64,000 bases of DNA from Sipunculus nudus (taxonomy: Eukaryota; Annelida; Sipuncula; Golfingiida; Sipunculidae). The number at the start of each line of letters is the position of its first letter. The first letter of the stretch is position 1. Shown one piece after another: positions 28,301 through 41,136 of the stretch. Both the position numbers and the translations under genes were made by a program. The notes beneath the pieces were generated by a model. That model was not told the origin of the DNA. It saw only the letters and a list, made by a program, of their open reading frames with translations, and made no database searches. The stretch lies in NCBI GenBank assembly GCA_026874595.1, contig CM049313.1:19463508-19527507 (forward strand), read 5' to 3'.

Positions 28301-31300
28301 TTGGTCAAGCATGTTACCATGGAAGCATTATACCCGATGTATATCCCATTGCACAGGTTTGCATTAGGCCTGTAGGCCTTGTTTTAATATTCGTAACCCA
28401 TGGAAGCGATATGTATTTAGTATGTGAGTGTTTTCTTTCCTACTTGACTTTGAGCTGGACTTTTCCTGATTTCTCAAATCCTTACTTCTGAGTCTGAGTA
28501 CAAGTCTGAGACCTTAAAAAACTTGACTTGTGTTCAGACTCAGGTCCAAGTTTGGACATGAAACCATCATCACTGTCGTTTGGATCCAGTTCTGAATCCA
28601 GGATTTTTATCACCTTCCCGTGTCTTCCTTATCATATCACAACCTTTTTACGTTAAAGACTCATATTTTATATCTTCAGTGTACAGTGTATCTGTCCACT
28701 CTAGTAATAGCTGATATTTGGCTCCCAGTACAGGCTGCATGTGTTTGATAATTCCCTTTTCACTTTGTTTTATATGAACTTAAATGTTAGACCTTAGTAG
28801 AGGAAAATTATCTGTATTTGTTTGTCCTTAAGTCTAGACAGTTTTAATATGTACATTCAGATATATATGTATATGCATTAGTTTTTAAACTAAATTCGTT
28901 AAACATATTCTCTGTTTAAGCATCTTGTCAGAACTCATATGTATTTTATGGAATGAAAAACTGTTAGCACGAAGATTCTGAATTGCTTGTGGAAGAATGA
29001 TGACAGTGACATTTTGTAAGTGATGAAAGAGATCTGTGAATGAGGTTTGGTTGAAGGAAGTCAGTGATAATATAATAAAAATTTGGTAAAAGGAAAAAAT
29101 ATCCAGCATATCCCATTCAAGAATGTAATACAGGGTCTTTATCTTGAAGGACTATGCTTTGGATACTGTAAGTGTTTATTTCAGCTGGCTAAAGTGTATA
29201 CAGCATGTACACAGCAGTTGCAATAAAATTCCATTTGCCTGGCTTGTTTTTCAGTATCATGCATAATTAAAAAAAAATGCTGCTGCTGAATAAACTAATA
29301 TGAACTTTCATCTAGCAGCTGCCTCATTTTGCAAGCAAAAAATTAGGTTCAAAGGTTATTCATAAATGCTTTGCATCTTTTTTTCCATCCAGCCATATGA
29401 AAAATTTGTGATACGGTTTACATTAATTTACCTGAAAAATCCATTGCATGCCAGAGGTATGATGAAAAAAGCTTTAGCTTAGTTTGTCTTGGTTTATTGT
29501 CATAGATGTTTTTAATAAGAATAAATAGGTGCTGAATAGTTGAGCAGTAGTGTTTAGGTTACCACAATCATTCCAAGTATCCTTTAAAAGATGTACCCCC
29601 CCCCCCCCGGTAAACAAGTTGAAACAGTTTATGTGTACATGCATTGTTTATGTTACAAACTGCAGTTAAATATACATATAACAATTAATACATATTATAA
29701 TAGGTCTTTACACATGTCCAGCAGGTTAATCTGGTTAGAAAAGTGTGTTTACTAACAAATTTATTCCTAAGTTTACAATCCACACATGTAGTATATTGAA
29801 TTATTAGAGTATATTAACCAAAATTTGGGCCTGTATCAGTTGAGACAGTTTAAAGGTCTATATTTGGTCAGAAAATTCATACATGTAGGCAACTGATTAA
29901 TTTTGATTATCAGTTGGAAGAGGTCAACAGAATTTTAATGATGATCCATCATGAAATTAAAACTGCATGATTCCCAACATTACTGTCATGTAGAGTTGTT
30001 GCGTACAGTAGTGCAGAAAATTTAGAAATTGAAGAATTATCACATTATCCATCATCTTAAGCAACAAATGATGAATTTTCTTTTATTTATTATCAGTACT
30101 TGAATCTATAGCTAATCAAAATGTCATTTTGTTCTAAACCTTTGATGGTTTGCTGTTGTACTATAGCTCCTTGAGGTCACAAGGGAGGGTGCTGCATCAT
30201 ATGATAAACATGTAAGCTGTGCAATCACTGTCAGAACCGTGATCACTGATTTCTTTCTTCGATAATAATGTAGTTATTTAGATCAGTATGATGTATAAAA
30301 TTCAAAATTATTAGTGTCTGACTACTTTCCTATAACATGACTGTGCCATGTTAGGATCAATTCTCCTCTGATTTTATATGTTTGGACTAGATCTCACCTG
30401 ATTTCACAAGTTAATTTTACTAAACATCTATAATAATTCATAATCAACAGATTATATTTCACTAGAGTCAGATTCAAAGAATGATTTAAAAGTTGCCTTA
30501 CAATTCTACATCTTCACTTTATATGGTATATATGTTGTACAGGTGTGAATTAAAAAGTATGTGCTTATTACAGTAAAATCTCTGAGTTACCACTCAATAA
30601 AGTAGTTGCATTTTCAAGTGGTCATCTAGGAGAGGTTTGAATAGCAAGGATCTAACAACAGCTCGTATGGCCTTGCATACATTGATAATAAATATTCCCC
30701 ACGTGTCGTACATTTAATTTAGGCAAACGTTATATAAAGGTATGAAACCTTGACACAAGCATCCCTACCCTTGTCTTACTATGCACGAACATACTTTTAG
30801 TGATGCAATGAACTTGTTTGATATGTTGGCCTGTACTAAAGAGTGATACAATGCCTCACCCGGCCATCTCTACATCTGGCCAGGCAATGTTTACAGTATT
30901 ATTAGTACTTTGTAATGGCATAAACAAGGTTCAGGTCACCTGTTGGACCCAAAATAGTGATACGAAGGTGGGGTTGGGGATTTCCCCACCCTGTATCACA
31001 TACGGTTGTTGATGTTGGTAGCTGACAATGTTCAAAGACCAATTTGATGATAGAAGCCTTTATTCACAGGACAGAGTCTGGGCCAGTCTTTGCTGAGGCC
31101 CTGCAGTGCCCAGCTAGACATGGTCCCTCTCTCTCTCTCTGACTCTCTGTGCGCACTACAGATAGTTTTGTTACACAGCTTTCACGTGACATATGAGACA
31201 TTCATATCCATATTTCTGCATTTCGTCATAAAAGCTAAACCTTATTGGATGACCCAAAGGAGGTCACAATTACATCAGAGTTATAAGTGTTCTTCCTCAC

Positions 31301-34300
31301 TTTTGTGAGATCTGATTCGACAAAAGTGCTACGGAAAATCCCAAGTCTGACCTGACATACATCCAGTTATAGACTGACCTGCAGTGCTGTTTCCAAACTC
31401 ATATAAACATAATCTGCCTGCCTCATCATAGAAACCAATTTAGAGCTAATTTTTGAGAGTACAATAAGGCTCTACAAACATACTGAATTACCATTAGATA
31501 CTTGGTCATCTGATGAACATTAATAATTCTTTGGCTCTGTCTGAATATCAGAACAGACTGAAACTAAGATTGATTTTTATTTGCCTCTAAAGTAAGTTTT
31601 AGATGAAATATTGAAATATTCCTTTAAATATATGTCAAGTCACATATACACCCTTTCTCACTCCATAACAATAGTGCCTGCAAAATGAAAAAAAACAAGG
31701 TGTCAGTTTAAATATATGGTTATAAGAGCAATTTTAATTGGGACCATGAAAAAGTGGTTGTTGTTTCGAGGTAGTCTCTATACTGAAGTGGTCATCAGGT
31801 GAGGTTTTACTGTAATATTTATCGATGAGATAATTCATTTATTCAATGAGATTATTCATTATTATTTATGAGATTATCTTCTTTTCATTTGTCATTTAAA
31901 CACTCTTAGTGTCTGTGTCATTTTATCATAATGGTTTATGTGCCATTTTATCACAATGGATTTCTGTGCAATTGAATAACACTGGATTTCTTTGTCAATT
32001 CATTACACTTGATTTCTCTCATCTTGTCATAATTTATATCAGTATCAACTTTCAACCACATATGTAAACTATTCATGCATGCTATATGCTGTATATTATT
32101 TTGCCTACTCTGTGATTTGCTTGCAGCAAAAAGATATTTTGCCACAAGCAGCTGCAAATTTGCTGGTCTTGGATAGAGTAAGTGCTGCTTATGATTCATG
32201 CTTAGTTTTGTCTGTTCCCATTCTACCTTCCTTTATCATCAAATGAAGATTTGTTTTATCAGGTATGAAACAAGAAACCTGAATAAGTATGTGAACAGAA
32301 GTACAAATCACATTGATCTTCTCTGATTTATGATTATTCATCAAATGTTTCAGATATTAGAACATTTTTAGAAAATTAGTAATTGTAAAGATTTAGTTTT
32401 TCCAGATGTAACAGTTGATATTTATTATGAAATCATCCTGTATACAGTAATGGGTCCCTGTTTATGCTTTTGTATAAATACTGCAAATCAAAATATTTAA
32501 TGGGTCCAGTGCCACCATGTGCAACAAGAGACTGCTGGTATGCTGATATGTAGATGTATATAAATATGGTGAAAAAAGACTTCTTGCATTTAAATTTGCA
32601 TGTTTTTGATTTACTAAAAAGTGCCAGTAATCTCACTAAAAACATAAAGTCATATGCTTTAAGATATTACTATATGTTGATAAGTGGGAAAATTCAAATC
32701 CTGTGGAATTTAATCTAACCTTAAGGGAAATTTTATTTAGAAATTTAAGAGGTGAAGGGAGCTAGGTCAAGGGACTTACCGGTAGTTAGTTTATGAAGTC
32801 CTCTTTGGGCATGAAATATTTGTTAGCCTGTATGATATAGGAGGAGATTTTTAGTGAATACCATGTAACACCTTTAAATGGCTATTTAAAGTTTCTTTAA
32901 CAAACCTGTTATTCTACTTCACAATTCTGTAGTACTTGTACTAAAGAGAGCATAATAATTGACACATGAGAATGATTAAACCTTCATTTTGCATACCCAT
33001 ATAAGTTTCCTTTTAATAGTTTGTACATCATATGTCAATTACACTTTTGTTTTTATTTTATAAGTTATAAATTGCTCAGTTGATATTTGGTAATGTTGAG
33101 CTCATTAGCTGAACAATATTTCTCTTATTGGTAACATCATTTTATAAAGAAAAACATGAATATTGACATGATCAGACTGGAGCAAGAAGAATCCTTAACA
33201 TGGTGTAGCTCCAGAAATTAAATTATTGTTAAACAATTTTATACTAATCTGTACAGTTCCAAATTTGTCAAAGTAGAAATATCTGTACTGATTGCATGAA
33301 AAATTAAAAAAATGCCCCACCAACATATTTTTCTGCTTTCCAGAATTGGGTCCCAGAGACCATAACTCATGTTGAATGTTTTCCCATGCTTTTCCTTTGA
33401 TAGAATATTTTTCTTTCATTGAGGGGAACTTACAACTGGAACTTATTTCTCTTAGGGGAATTTAGATTCTGCTGGATTTGAATTACCAACTTGATTTTCA
33501 TGTGAGATAAAGTTATTATTAATACAGCATCACCATTACATAAATAAGAGAAAATCTTGCATGCCTTAAATTTGTTTTCAGTCTTTTCTATATTAAACTA
33601 AAATTGTCCATTTGTTCTTATAGCTGCCAAAGAATTTAGACTCTGACTTTCCATCCCTGAAAGTGTGGTTGACAGAGTTTCTACAGGAGAATGACCACAT
33701 GTGTTTGTCAACCCCAGGCCGTAACATTCTGATACAACAGGTAATGTTTGTCAACCCCAGGCTGTAACGTTCTGTTACAGCAGGTAATGTTTGTCAACCC
33801 CAGGTTGTAACATTCTGATACAACAGGTAATGTTTGTCAACCCCAGGCCGTTTCATTCTGATACAGCAGGTAATGTTTGTCGACCCCAGGCTGTAACATT
33901 CTGATACAGCAGGTAATGTTTGTCAACCCCAGGTTGTAACATTCTGATACAACAGGTAATGTTTGTCAACCCCAGGCTGTAACGTTCTGTTACAGCAGGT
34001 AATGTTTGTCAACCCCAGGTTGTAACATTCTGATACAACAGGTAATGTTTGTCAACCCCAGGCCGTTTCATTCTGATACAGCAGGTAATGTTTGTCGACC
34101 CCAGGCTGTAACATTCTGATACAGCAGGTAATGTTTGTCAACCCCAGGTTGTAACATTCTGATACAACAGGTAATGTTTGTCAACCCCAGGCTGTAACGT
34201 TCTGATACAGCAGGTAATGTTTGTCAACCCGAGGTTGTAACATTCTGATACAACAGGTAATGTTTGTCAACCCCAGGCCGTAACATTCTGATACAGCAGG

Positions 34301-37300
34301 TATGGTTTGTCGACCCCAGGCTGTACAAATCTGATACAGCAGGTAATGTTTGTCAACCCCAGGCCGTAACATTCTGATACAGCAGGCAATGTTTGTTAAC
34401 CCCAGGCTGTAACATTCTGATAAAGCAGGTAATGTTTCTCAACCCCAGGGGGTAACATTTAGATACAGCAGGTAATGTTTGTCAACCTAGTCCCTGTTAT
34501 TTTAATACAGCAGGTAATGTTTGTCAGTCCAAGGCCGTAACATTTTGATACAACAGATAATGTTTGTCAGCGCCAGGCTGTAAAAATCTGATTCAACAGG
34601 TAATGTTTGTCAACCCCAGGCCGTGACATTAAAATACAACAGGTAATGTTTGTCAGCCCCAGGCAGTGATATTTTAATACAACAGGTAATGTTTGTCAGC
34701 CCCAGGCCATGATATATTAATACAACAGGTAATGTTTTTCAGCCCCAGGCCGTGATATATTAATACAACAGGTAATGTTTCTCAACTCCAGGCTGTAACA
34801 TTCTAATTCAACAGGTATTGTGCATGCTCACCTACATAACTGAGAGGGATCAAAATTTATTAGGCCTGCGTTGCCTGGTGCTTAAAACTGCTTGTTGATT
34901 TCACACACCTGACTGGAAAAATTCCAGATTTTTATATATTTTTTTCATTGAATGCTACATAGGTTCACTAAAAGATTTAAATTGAATGTATAATATTTTT
35001 TTTGCTGAGAAGTTGCAAAAATGTTAATGTGGTATCTGATTTACTGAAGCAATTTGGTAAATCCCAGCTTCACCATTTCTGTGTATGAATTAAAAAAAAA
35101 TCCCATGAAAAAAATTAACTACAATTTTCCCAAGGTTTTTGAAGTACAAATTTGTAGAACCTATTTGATTAAGAATAGAGCCCCCATTGTCTTTGAGTAA
35201 ATAGTGAAATGTTAAATTTCATAAAGAAGTAATTATCAATAGGGTCACTTGTGCCTTTTACCAGAGACTAAGAACTTTACATGGTATGGAGGTGTTACTG
35301 AAAGATTCTGCAGGCCTGCTGAACTGAACCTGTTTTTCTACAGAACACAAATCCAAGCCTGACAAGCTCCTGTGATGATTTTCTCTAATATATGCACTGG
35401 TGCTTATAAACACTAACAGACATGTGGAAACACCACAGTTACAAAATCATAAGAGCAATATTTCATGCATATACGTGCACATGAATACACAGCTTAGTAC
35501 TATCATTGTGGTTTGTTTCATATAAAAAATATAAGAATGCACATTCCAAAGGTAACTTGACATACAACATGTCAAGTCCATAGATTTTCATAATTATTGA
35601 TTATGCTTTAACTTTCAGGTGTTGCGTCTTGTGACTTGTCTGGTGCGTTATGGATACTACGGAACCACCCAGGATCTGAGTCATATCAGACATTCTCTGG
35701 TCAGCCTCGTCAACGGCCGAAATGATGTCCCCTTCCCCAAAGACAGAGGTCTAGGTAAGGGGATTTCAACATACTGTAGTTGGCTTCATATTTGTGAGGT
35801 TAAACTTTCACAATTTTCTGTTTTTCAGCGTTTCATGAGGGTTTAATTTTCACGATCTCACCATACAGTTATCTGATAAGACTATAACCTTTATTGTATG
35901 ACTTATCTAGTATGTTAAAAAAAATCTTTACCATCTGAGAAGGACTCCGAGAACATCCAATGGGTGGAAAATCTTGTTTAATGAAGGTAGATATTGTAAA
36001 AGATCTTTATTATGCATAATATCAATCATTACTCGCAGATAACATAAAAGATCTGTTAATATCATAATATCAAAATTTTGCTTTGTGACACTACAAGCAT
36101 AGATAAAAAAGTGGATCACAGTAATTATGTTTGCAGTATGGCAGAATACATTGCAAACTCATATTTTCATGATTGAATTGACTGAATTCACCCAACAGAG
36201 AAATAAGGCATAAAATCTTGAATAATTCAGTTTAGGACTTCAGAAACTTTGACTGTATTGTTAACAATATCATAAGTTGATTGTGTGTTCAAATTAAAAC
36301 TGTGGCCAGTGTACAAAAATCAACTTACTCATGTTATGCACTTGTTTGTTTCCTTGAACATAACTAGGGCATGTGTGCAATGTTAATGAAGGTAAACAAA
36401 AATTAGGAGTTTCTCTGATATGTTTTTGTCTTTATTGTACTTTAGAGTATTCCATGTCAGCCCGGCATTATGTGGAGCAGTACAGAAAGATTGAACGTTA
36501 TGTGAAGAGTCCAGAAACAGATGCCATCGTAGAAGCAAAGATCAGGTAAGTGTGCATATACTGTAATCTGTGAGATTTTGTTCACAAGCTTTGATTGAAA
36601 ATACATTCTTTAGAACCTACACTTAGGCATCCATTAAAGGTAGATCTCTCCAATTTCAGTTGAGATGTCTCTGAAATAAATGTTTTGGTTTGGACAGATT
36701 CTGTCATCCATGAATGGTTGTTTGCTTTGAACATATTTATGATCCAAGTTTTCAAGGGGCTAATATGAATGTTTTCATGGATTTGACTATGTTGCATATT
36801 TGAACATATTACAGGTTTCTTCTAAATTACCAAATTAAAACTGTCAGACAATGAAAATTGAAATATGTGTGAATACTTTCCAAAGAAAGACCTTAATCTC
36901 GTATGAAATTGTCTACCAATATTCAGATAAATATTGCATCCTTTATTAAGGCGCCGCCTAGGTAGGCTCCCTGTAATAATCAGGCTTTCCTTTGGTCCTT
37001 CCATCCGTCTTTCTTCATGCTCTTTCGTTCTTTTCCCTGCACTGTCTCAAGAACCATTCAAACAATTGCAGTGTAATTTTACTGAAGACTGACACCAATG
37101 AGAGGATGTAGGGTTTTGAATTTTAGACCCATTGGAAATACAACATGGCTCTGGGCAGCAATCGTGGAATTTCTTTCATCCACATTATCTCAAGAACTGT
37201 TCAAGTATTTGCCATGAACACTTACATAAGATTGACACCAATGAGAGGAAGTGTGCTGTCAAATTTCAGACACTTTGAAGACTAGTATGGTCACTTGGCT

Positions 37301-40300
37301 GTGGAGCCCTGACTTATAATTAAAATTAAGATTTACCAGGTTTAGGAATTGTTGATATTAGCTGTCATATTTCTTCTGTTAAAGATGCCTGGAGCTTCTA
37401 GACTTCCTGTTCATACAGATGCGCACAAGTAGACTCAAGGTAGGTACAGTCAAAGCAGCTGCAGGTACACTGGCATACTTGAGTAGGAAAAGTATAAAGT
37501 GTTAAAAGAAAGGGTAAGGGGAATATGTGATTGGTCAGAAAATAGTTTGCATCTTCTGGTTTCTTGTTTATATCCTGGGAAGTACTTTCAGCTAAGCCCT
37601 GGTTCATGGGTAAAAAAATCATTTCTGACACTGTATTCTTCAAATGCTTCTAACTTATGAATGAAAACAAGTATAATTCACATATTTTCTGAGTTTATTA
37701 TTTCAAGTAAAAATGGTGATATTTCATTTGCGAATGCATGGTATTTACCTAGCAGTCATTGTACATATAAAATTATATATAAAAAAATTGCAGAAAGCAT
37801 ATTTACCTGACATAATCTGTGTATTGATTTCCATGAAATATTTATGTTGTGTGCTAATATAAAATGTCACTCTTTTATGCTTTAAAATAATTACCATATG
37901 CTCAAATAATGTTAAAATTGAACAGATCATACTTGAGTGCCTTCTCAGGATTTACACAGCTTTTGTTATACCTATTTTATGATGACTTTACACTATCTGC
38001 CTGGTGGTGGCAATTTGTAAAATTAGAAGTCATAATTAAGTTTTAATTTGTGTGTATTCATACATGCAATTGTACACTAAGTATTGTGTTATAATAACTT
38101 CAATAATTTAAGTGTTTGTAGTGTTCCCAATGAAAGTATATGTATTTCAGTACCTGCTTTCCATCTTCAAAAACGTGGACATGCATGAAAATGCCAGGAG
38201 GAAGAAAAATCCCAATCCACTGGCTTTATTGCTGAAAGAATCCTTCAACCCAGACAAAAAATTCTGGTGAGTTATGTTTTCTCTTTAAATGCATATTTTG
38301 TATCATTAGGCAGCACATAGGTGAACATGATCCATATGGTTGTATTCATGTCTGGTTAAGACATACTGTGGAAGTGGTTAATTTGGCGTGTCTGAATTTT
38401 TTGTGCCCTTTTTTATTTTACAGCATTAGCACAGTTCATATTATCGTGCAAATCAGCATGATTAGATGATTCAATTTGAATCCAATTATTACAATATTTA
38501 AATGATTATATAAGGGATAGGTTTGTAGTGCAACCTACCTCTCCCTAACAAGCTCTGGTTGACCCCATATATGAGTACCATGAACGCAAGATGTAAACAA
38601 TACATAATTAACTGGGACTAATCATGTTTGTTGATGCCATTTTACTGGCCGGGGCCCTGATGAGTTGTTTGATATCTGAGTAAGTTGTAGAATTGTTAAA
38701 CAACAACAGCTGTGATTATTAAGAAGAAGCAGACCAGTATGTTTGGACAACAAACAGAGCAGACAACAGTCGTGACTGGCTCTCCGTCATACTTCAGGGG
38801 TGGGGTGGGGGTTGTCTAGGTTGTATAAAATAACACGTGTTCTTAATTTAGCGCAAATTTAGCTCTGGCTAAAAGCGCAAAAATTAAAACCCCGCTTACC
38901 AAACCACTTCCACAGTATTCCATAGTTTTATAAAACTTTGTCAGATTATCTAAAGCTGTTGTGGCCCACTCTTTCACTGTTGCCAGAGGATGTGAGACCC
39001 TTGGCCTGATCTTTCCAAAACCAGGCATAATTATTGGGTCACAGGTGAAAACATGCTTAACAGAGATTGGTGATGCCACTTTTTTCAGAGGGTCCATCTG
39101 TGCATCTTTTTTTTAAATGTATACCCACTTGTTATTCACATTTGCTGTTCATATAAAAATTGTTGTACATCTTCGCTAGACGGAGGAAATAAAGGCTAAC
39201 AACAACAACTACCCAAGACTGGTGGTGCCATCTGCAATTGTTTTTGTTTGGCGTCCTTCCATGCGTTTGCCATCTGTGCATTTTAGTGACAATAGCCCAT
39301 ATCTCAGGAGTGCCTCAATATATTGGGCTGAGATTGTGCATGTCCATAGATCTTGGATACATCCATATCACATATAAGACTGGTGGTGCCACCTGCAATT
39401 ATTTTTGGGTGGTGTCTGTGCATTTGCGTTTGAAAATCACTCATATTTCAGTAGTGGTTCAATGTATCAATATGAAATTTGGCATGTCAGTCCATCTTGG
39501 ATTGTTTTTAACTCAGCTGACTATAAGTCATCTGAGCTATAGTCGTGGTCCTTTGTCCGTCGTCCGGCCGTCCGTCCATTAACAGGGCACGTTTTAAAAC
39601 CGTTAGACCTACGAATCCAAAATTCTGCATACCAATAGATGTCCCCAAAATCTCCTACCATACCAAAAATTGGGTCATTAGGACTTCGTTCCTTCGAGAT
39701 ATTAAGGAAAAACCTCCATTTTCCATAAAAAAGCCATTGTTACACTTCAAAGCTGCCTAATATCAAAACCACTGATCTGTTTTTGATCATATTTAGTATT
39801 CATATTTTTCCATACATTTTCTGTGCACATACCAAAAATTAGGTTAGTATTGGGTATTATTTTGAAGTTATGGGCCCAAATATAATGCAGTTTCTTAAAA
39901 ATCAGGAAATATATTTGCTCACTTAACATGTGAATTGCTGAGGCTGGAGACTTTTTTTCAGGAATATAACTTTATTTAATCAAGATTCAATTGTTTACCC
40001 AAAATTAGATCTGAATTTGCAAATTTTTCAAGTTATTAGCATAAATAAAAAATCAGTACCTTAAATTTTGTCCAACTTTGGCAATGGCACGTTTTTTCCC
40101 TGTAGGCACTGTTGATTTAATTTTCACAGCGTATATACATAAGGATTTAATCTTTTAAAATCTGAAATTTCAAAGGAATTGTTTGAAAAGAATAGCTTTT
40201 ATTCAAGTTTTCATACACCATGTCAAGTGTTGTTTACATCTGGCCCACCTAGTAATACAGTCTTCACTTGCATTTTGTAACCCACCCCAGGCAGCTTGCC

Positions 40301-41105
40301 TTGGCTTAGCTTGGCCACTATTAGCAGGCTTCCCCTCTGCCCTGCACTCCCACCCCCCTAGCTGGTGCATAAACTAGATGAATGTTATAATTTTCTGTAT
40401 TTTATTTTATTTTTGGCTATGCTACATTTAGATTTTGTATTGTACCACCAGGGTTACAATGATTAAAGTGCACATTTAATTGTGTCCACAAAGTGATGTA
40501 TTGCTATGAAAGTGTGGATGTTCATCAGAGTGCTCATTAAAGATTTTAATTTGTTTGACTTATAACTCATGGTTGTATCAATTGTTACATGATACTGGCT
40601 AAATAATCAAAATTCATATTGCTGATCCTTTATTTCAGTTCATGAAATTAAAGATTCCCAACTCTAGTTTGCTCCTGGTATAATATATTGGGTGTTTTGA
40701 TCCTTGGATTAATTTTAACACATGTATTAGTTTCATGGTTGAGAATACTTTTCTTTTTTCCTGATACCATTTAAAAAATAAAAATATTTAAATTTTTCCT
40801 GTTAGTGCTGTGGATTTAATTTTCACAGCATGTACACAGCATTTCATCTGTTAAAATCTGAAATTTGAAACTAATTGATCAAAAACTGTAGATTTTATTC
40901 AAGTTTCCAGGTACCAAGTCTTCATTGTTTACATCAGGTCAGTATAAATGCAGTGTACTGGGCAGTTACATAACACCTTCAGGTCTGACCTACTGCCACT
41001 GTGAGTTCTGGGTCAGACTGGGTCAGGCAGTAATTACCAGAGAGCCTCTCTTTCTCTCTCTCTTTCTCTTTCTCTCTCTTTGGCAGTCCAGCTCTCTCTT
41101 TCTCG

Positions 41106-41136
<31 letters not shown>

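Noticed and set aside
34181-34372. Minus-strand open frame with a repeated peptide
   Set aside because: It is the antisense reading of the 43-bp minisatellite; the periodic peptide only mirrors the DNA repeat.
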